Shown here: in pieces, positions 61,653-64,000 of the stretch | Layout: each line of letters opens with the position of its first letter | Position numbering within the stretch: the stretch's first letter is position 1 | Program-made: the position numbers and the translations under genes | Notes under the pieces: model-generated | The model's input: only the letters and a program-made list of their open reading frames with translations | Databases searched by the model: none | What the model was told of the DNA's origin: nothing | Assembly (NCBI GenBank): GCA_005405945.1 | Contig: BJHW01000001.1 | Span: forward strand, 3,286,001 to 3,350,000 | DNA length: 64,000 nt | Direction of reading: 5' to 3' | Origin: Streptomyces violaceusniger | GTDB lineage: Bacteria; Actinomycetota; Actinomycetes; Streptomycetales; Streptomycetaceae

Positions 61653-64000
61653 TCAGTCCCCACTCTGAGATGACGGACCGGTGTCCTCCGCCTCGCCCGC
61701 CTCGATCCTCCGGGCGGTGCGCCGCAGGGACCGCGCCACCGCGGGATCCCCGCCGAGCCGGTCCATCGCGTCCGCCGCATGGCGCGCCAGCTCCGCGTGC
61801 AGCCCGGTGTCACCGCAGGTCCGGGCGGCCGCGGCGGTCTCCGCCCAGGTGCGCAGCGCCTCCCTCGGCCGCCCGAGCGCTCCTGGGCGTCCGCGGTGCC
61901 GCTGAGCGCCCGCGCGTACCCCGGCCGGTCGCCCGCCCGGCGGCAGGCGGCCGCGGCGGCCCGCCAGTCGCGCAGCGCCTCGCCCCACTGCCCGGCGTAG
62001 CCGTGGACCGCGCCGAGCCGTGCGTACAGCCGGGCCGCCGCGGGCGTGTCGCGGCGGCTCAACCGCAGCTCCAGGGCGCGTCCGTACCAGTCGGCCGCCC
62101 GGTGCCAGTCCTCCAGCTCCTGGTAGGTGCCGCCGATCGACTCCAGCGCACGGCCGGTCGTATACGGATCGCCCGAGGCGCGGGCGGCCTCCAGGGCGCT
62201 CTTGTAGCGGGCGAGGGCCTTGTCCACCCGGCCCGCCCCGCCGTCCAGATCGCCGAGGTTCAGCAGCGCGGCCGCCCGCTCCACCGGCAGATCGCGGCGC
62301 CGGGCGACGTCCAGCACCAGCTGATGCAGCCCGTACAGCTCCACCGCCGCGCCCTCGAAGCCCCGGTGGGCGGTCAGGGCGTGGGTCAGCGCGGCCACCA
62401 ACCGCCGGGCCAGGGTGTCGAGTTGACCGGTCTCCACTGCCATCCGGGCGGCCTCGATCAGCGTGGGCAGCCGCTCCTCCAGCCAGCCGCCCGCCTCCGC
62501 CGACGACGAAAACCGCAGCGGCTTCGGCATCCCGGCCAGCTTCTTCCGGCCCGGCGAACCGGCGGGCTCGGCCGCCAGCCGGCAGGCGTGCAGCTGCCGT
62601 ACGGCGCGCTCCAGCATCCGCGCCCGCGCCAGCTCCACCTCCGCCGGGCGCTCCTCGGCCGCCAGCCGCTCCCGCAGCAGCGGATCGAGACAGCCGGGCA
62701 CCAGATAGCGGCCCGTGCCGCGCGGGCGCAGCATCCCGTACGCGGCGAAGCCCTCCAGCGCCGCCTCGCCGTCCGCCACCGAGCAGCCGGCCAGCGCGGA
62801 GGCGATCTGGGCGTCGGCCCATCCGCCGGGCGCCAGCACCAGCAGCCGCAGCATCCGGGCGGCGGCCGACGGCAGCGCGGCGTAGGCCAGCCGGAAGGCG
62901 CGGATCAGCGGGCGGGCGCCGTGGTCGAGGTCGCCCTCGTCCGGCGGCAGTTCGCGCAGCCGGGCCAGGGCGTCGGCGACCGACGCCTGGGGCGGGCCGC
63001 GAGCCAGCCGCCGACCAGGACGAGCGCGGCGGGCTGGCCCGCGCACTCCTCGACCAGGGACTGCGCGGCCACCGGATCGCAGGTGATCCGGGTGGGGCCG
63101 GTGTACTGCGCCAGCAGCCCGACCGCCGCGCTCACGTCCAGCCCGCCCACCGTGCACGGCCGCACATCCGGCACCCCGGTCAGCGGCCCGCGCGAGACGG
63201 CGACCACCAGACAGTCGGGCTCGTCGGGCAGCAGCGCGTCCACCTGCTCGGCCCCGGCCACGTCGTCGAGCAGCAGCAGCACCCGCTTGCCGTCGAGCGC
63301 CGCGCGCAGCGCCTCGCTCAGATCGTCCTCGTCCGCGCCCGGCGGGGCGCTCACGCCGAGCCGTCCCAGCAGCTCACGGGCGGTGCGCTCGGTGGGCACG
63401 GGGGCGCCGGCCGAGGTGGTCAGCCGGGCGCTCAGCACTCCGTCGGGGTAGTCGTCGGCGAGCCGCCGGGCGAGCTCCTCGGCCAGCGCCGTACGGCCCC
63501 AGCCGGGGCGGCCCGCGATCAGCAGCACCCGGCTGCGGGCGGCCTTGCGGCCGGCGAGGGTGTCCAGGCCCGCGCGCTCGATATCGGCCCGCAGCGAGAG
63601 CAGCTCCCGCCGCCGCCCGGCGAACCCCCGCCCCACGGAGGCGGCCGCCGCGAACAGCACGGCCCGGGTCGCCCCGCTCCACACCCCGCCGTCCCTGGCG
63701 TCCGCGGCGGAGCGCCGTTGCCGCGGCGGGGTGTCGGAGGAGGAGGCCGCATCTTCCGGCGGACGGCCGGGAGCGGATTCCGTCGAACGGCCGGGAGTCG
63801 GTTCCGTCGAGCGGCCGGGAGCGGATTCCGTGGGACGGCCGGGAGCGGATTCCGTGGGACGGCCGGGAGCGGACGAAGCGGATGAAGCGGACGCGGCGGG
63901 CGGCGGCGGCCGCTTCCCTGGGGCCGCCGGCTCCCCATCGGTGTCGACCGCCTGCTCCACCACCGGCCCACTCCCGTCCACCTGCGCGTACGAGCCCCTA
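61653..64000 (-). CDS. NB-ARC/AAA ATPase with TPR repeats, regulator-like (frameshifted, possibly 5' partial)
   Basis: The frame is open to the window edge; the first visible start is GTG 63981. The order is a low-complexity N-terminus with five SAPGRPTE-like repeats, then a P-loop ATPase (VLLIAGRPGWGRTALAEELA, with Arg where Walker A has Lys, and RVLLLLDDVAGAEQVDALLP). A winged-helix-like region follows, then about five TPR-type helices (ALLNLGDLDGGAGRVDKALA, GGTYQELEDWHRAADWYGRA). One-base losses at about 62988-62994 and 61872-61874 break it. It resembles the C-terminal two-thirds of SARP-like STAND regulators but shows no DNA-binding domain in view. Confidence 0.82.

Noticed and set aside
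1..64000. tRNA, rRNA, transposase or integrase genes
   Set aside because: I scanned the spacers for cloverleaf ends, rRNA words and DDE/recombinase-like proteins and saw none. By-eye scanning can miss a tRNA, so a tRNAscan run would be decisive.

Overview
The window is chromosomal DNA of a streptomycete (Streptomyces or a close relative). The base composition is very GC-rich, GTG and TTG starts are frequent, and neighbouring genes overlap as ATGA or GTGA. The gene content also fits: DmdR-type iron box, LexA box of the actinobacterial TCGAAC type, gvpOAFGJLSK gas-vesicle cluster, streptogrisin proteases with an SSI-type inhibitor, Ohr/OhrR, and a der-plsC-cmk-tyrA-aroH-rluB-scpB-scpA-parA-like-ald block that I recall as the usual Streptomyces core order.

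Layout. 1-1000: end of an AraC-type regulator and a VOC protein. 995-7440: a four-gene, iron-box-controlled NIS siderophore operon (ATP-grasp, two IucA/IucC synthetases, a type III PLP decarboxylase) whose order matches the vibrioferrin genes pvsA-B-D-E. 7510-9822: a fused carboxyltransferase. 10034-14117: a wall-anchored AA10 LPMO, a TetR regulator, the divergent ohrR/ohr pair and a secreted lipase. 14363-19106: the imuB-like/dnaE2 mutasome operon with a LexA box. 19346-24262: a PPOX protein, an SSI inhibitor, two streptogrisins and an SPFH protein. 24527-29559: a polar amino-acid-type ABC transporter with an FAD/NAD(P) protein and a monooxygenase fossil. 29720-34470: repeat-rich DNA around a Cys-tailed DUF5685 protein, a SepF paralogue and a glutaryl-CoA-dehydrogenase-like gene. 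34471-39559: a DHA2 exporter, a GT-C mannosyltransferase-like protein, a PAP2 phosphatase and an I78 inhibitor. 39956-43448: gas vesicles. 43527-50053: an extra ctaD, a WYL regulator, a glycosyltransferase operon and two unknowns. 50175-61435: core cell-cycle and metabolic genes. 61653-end: an NB-ARC/TPR regulator running off the window.

Two features cut across the whole window. First, at least twenty genes, including der (normally essential), are broken by a net single-base shift. Almost all lie in a short G or C run and are repaired by adding back one G or C. This looks like systematic homopolymer under-calling in the assembly rather than gene decay. I therefore annotate these genes as full-length CDS spanning the shift. 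Second, short tandem repeats (14, 18, 21, about 26 and 42 bp) are unusually common, both inside genes and in spacers. A dispersed GC-rich palindromic family sits at 3' ends of genes, and a 193-bp element with perfect 25-bp terminal inverted repeats lies between sepF and the acyl-CoA dehydrogenase gene.

The most distinctive system is the vibrioferrin-like siderophore operon. Its product cannot be read from sequence alone.
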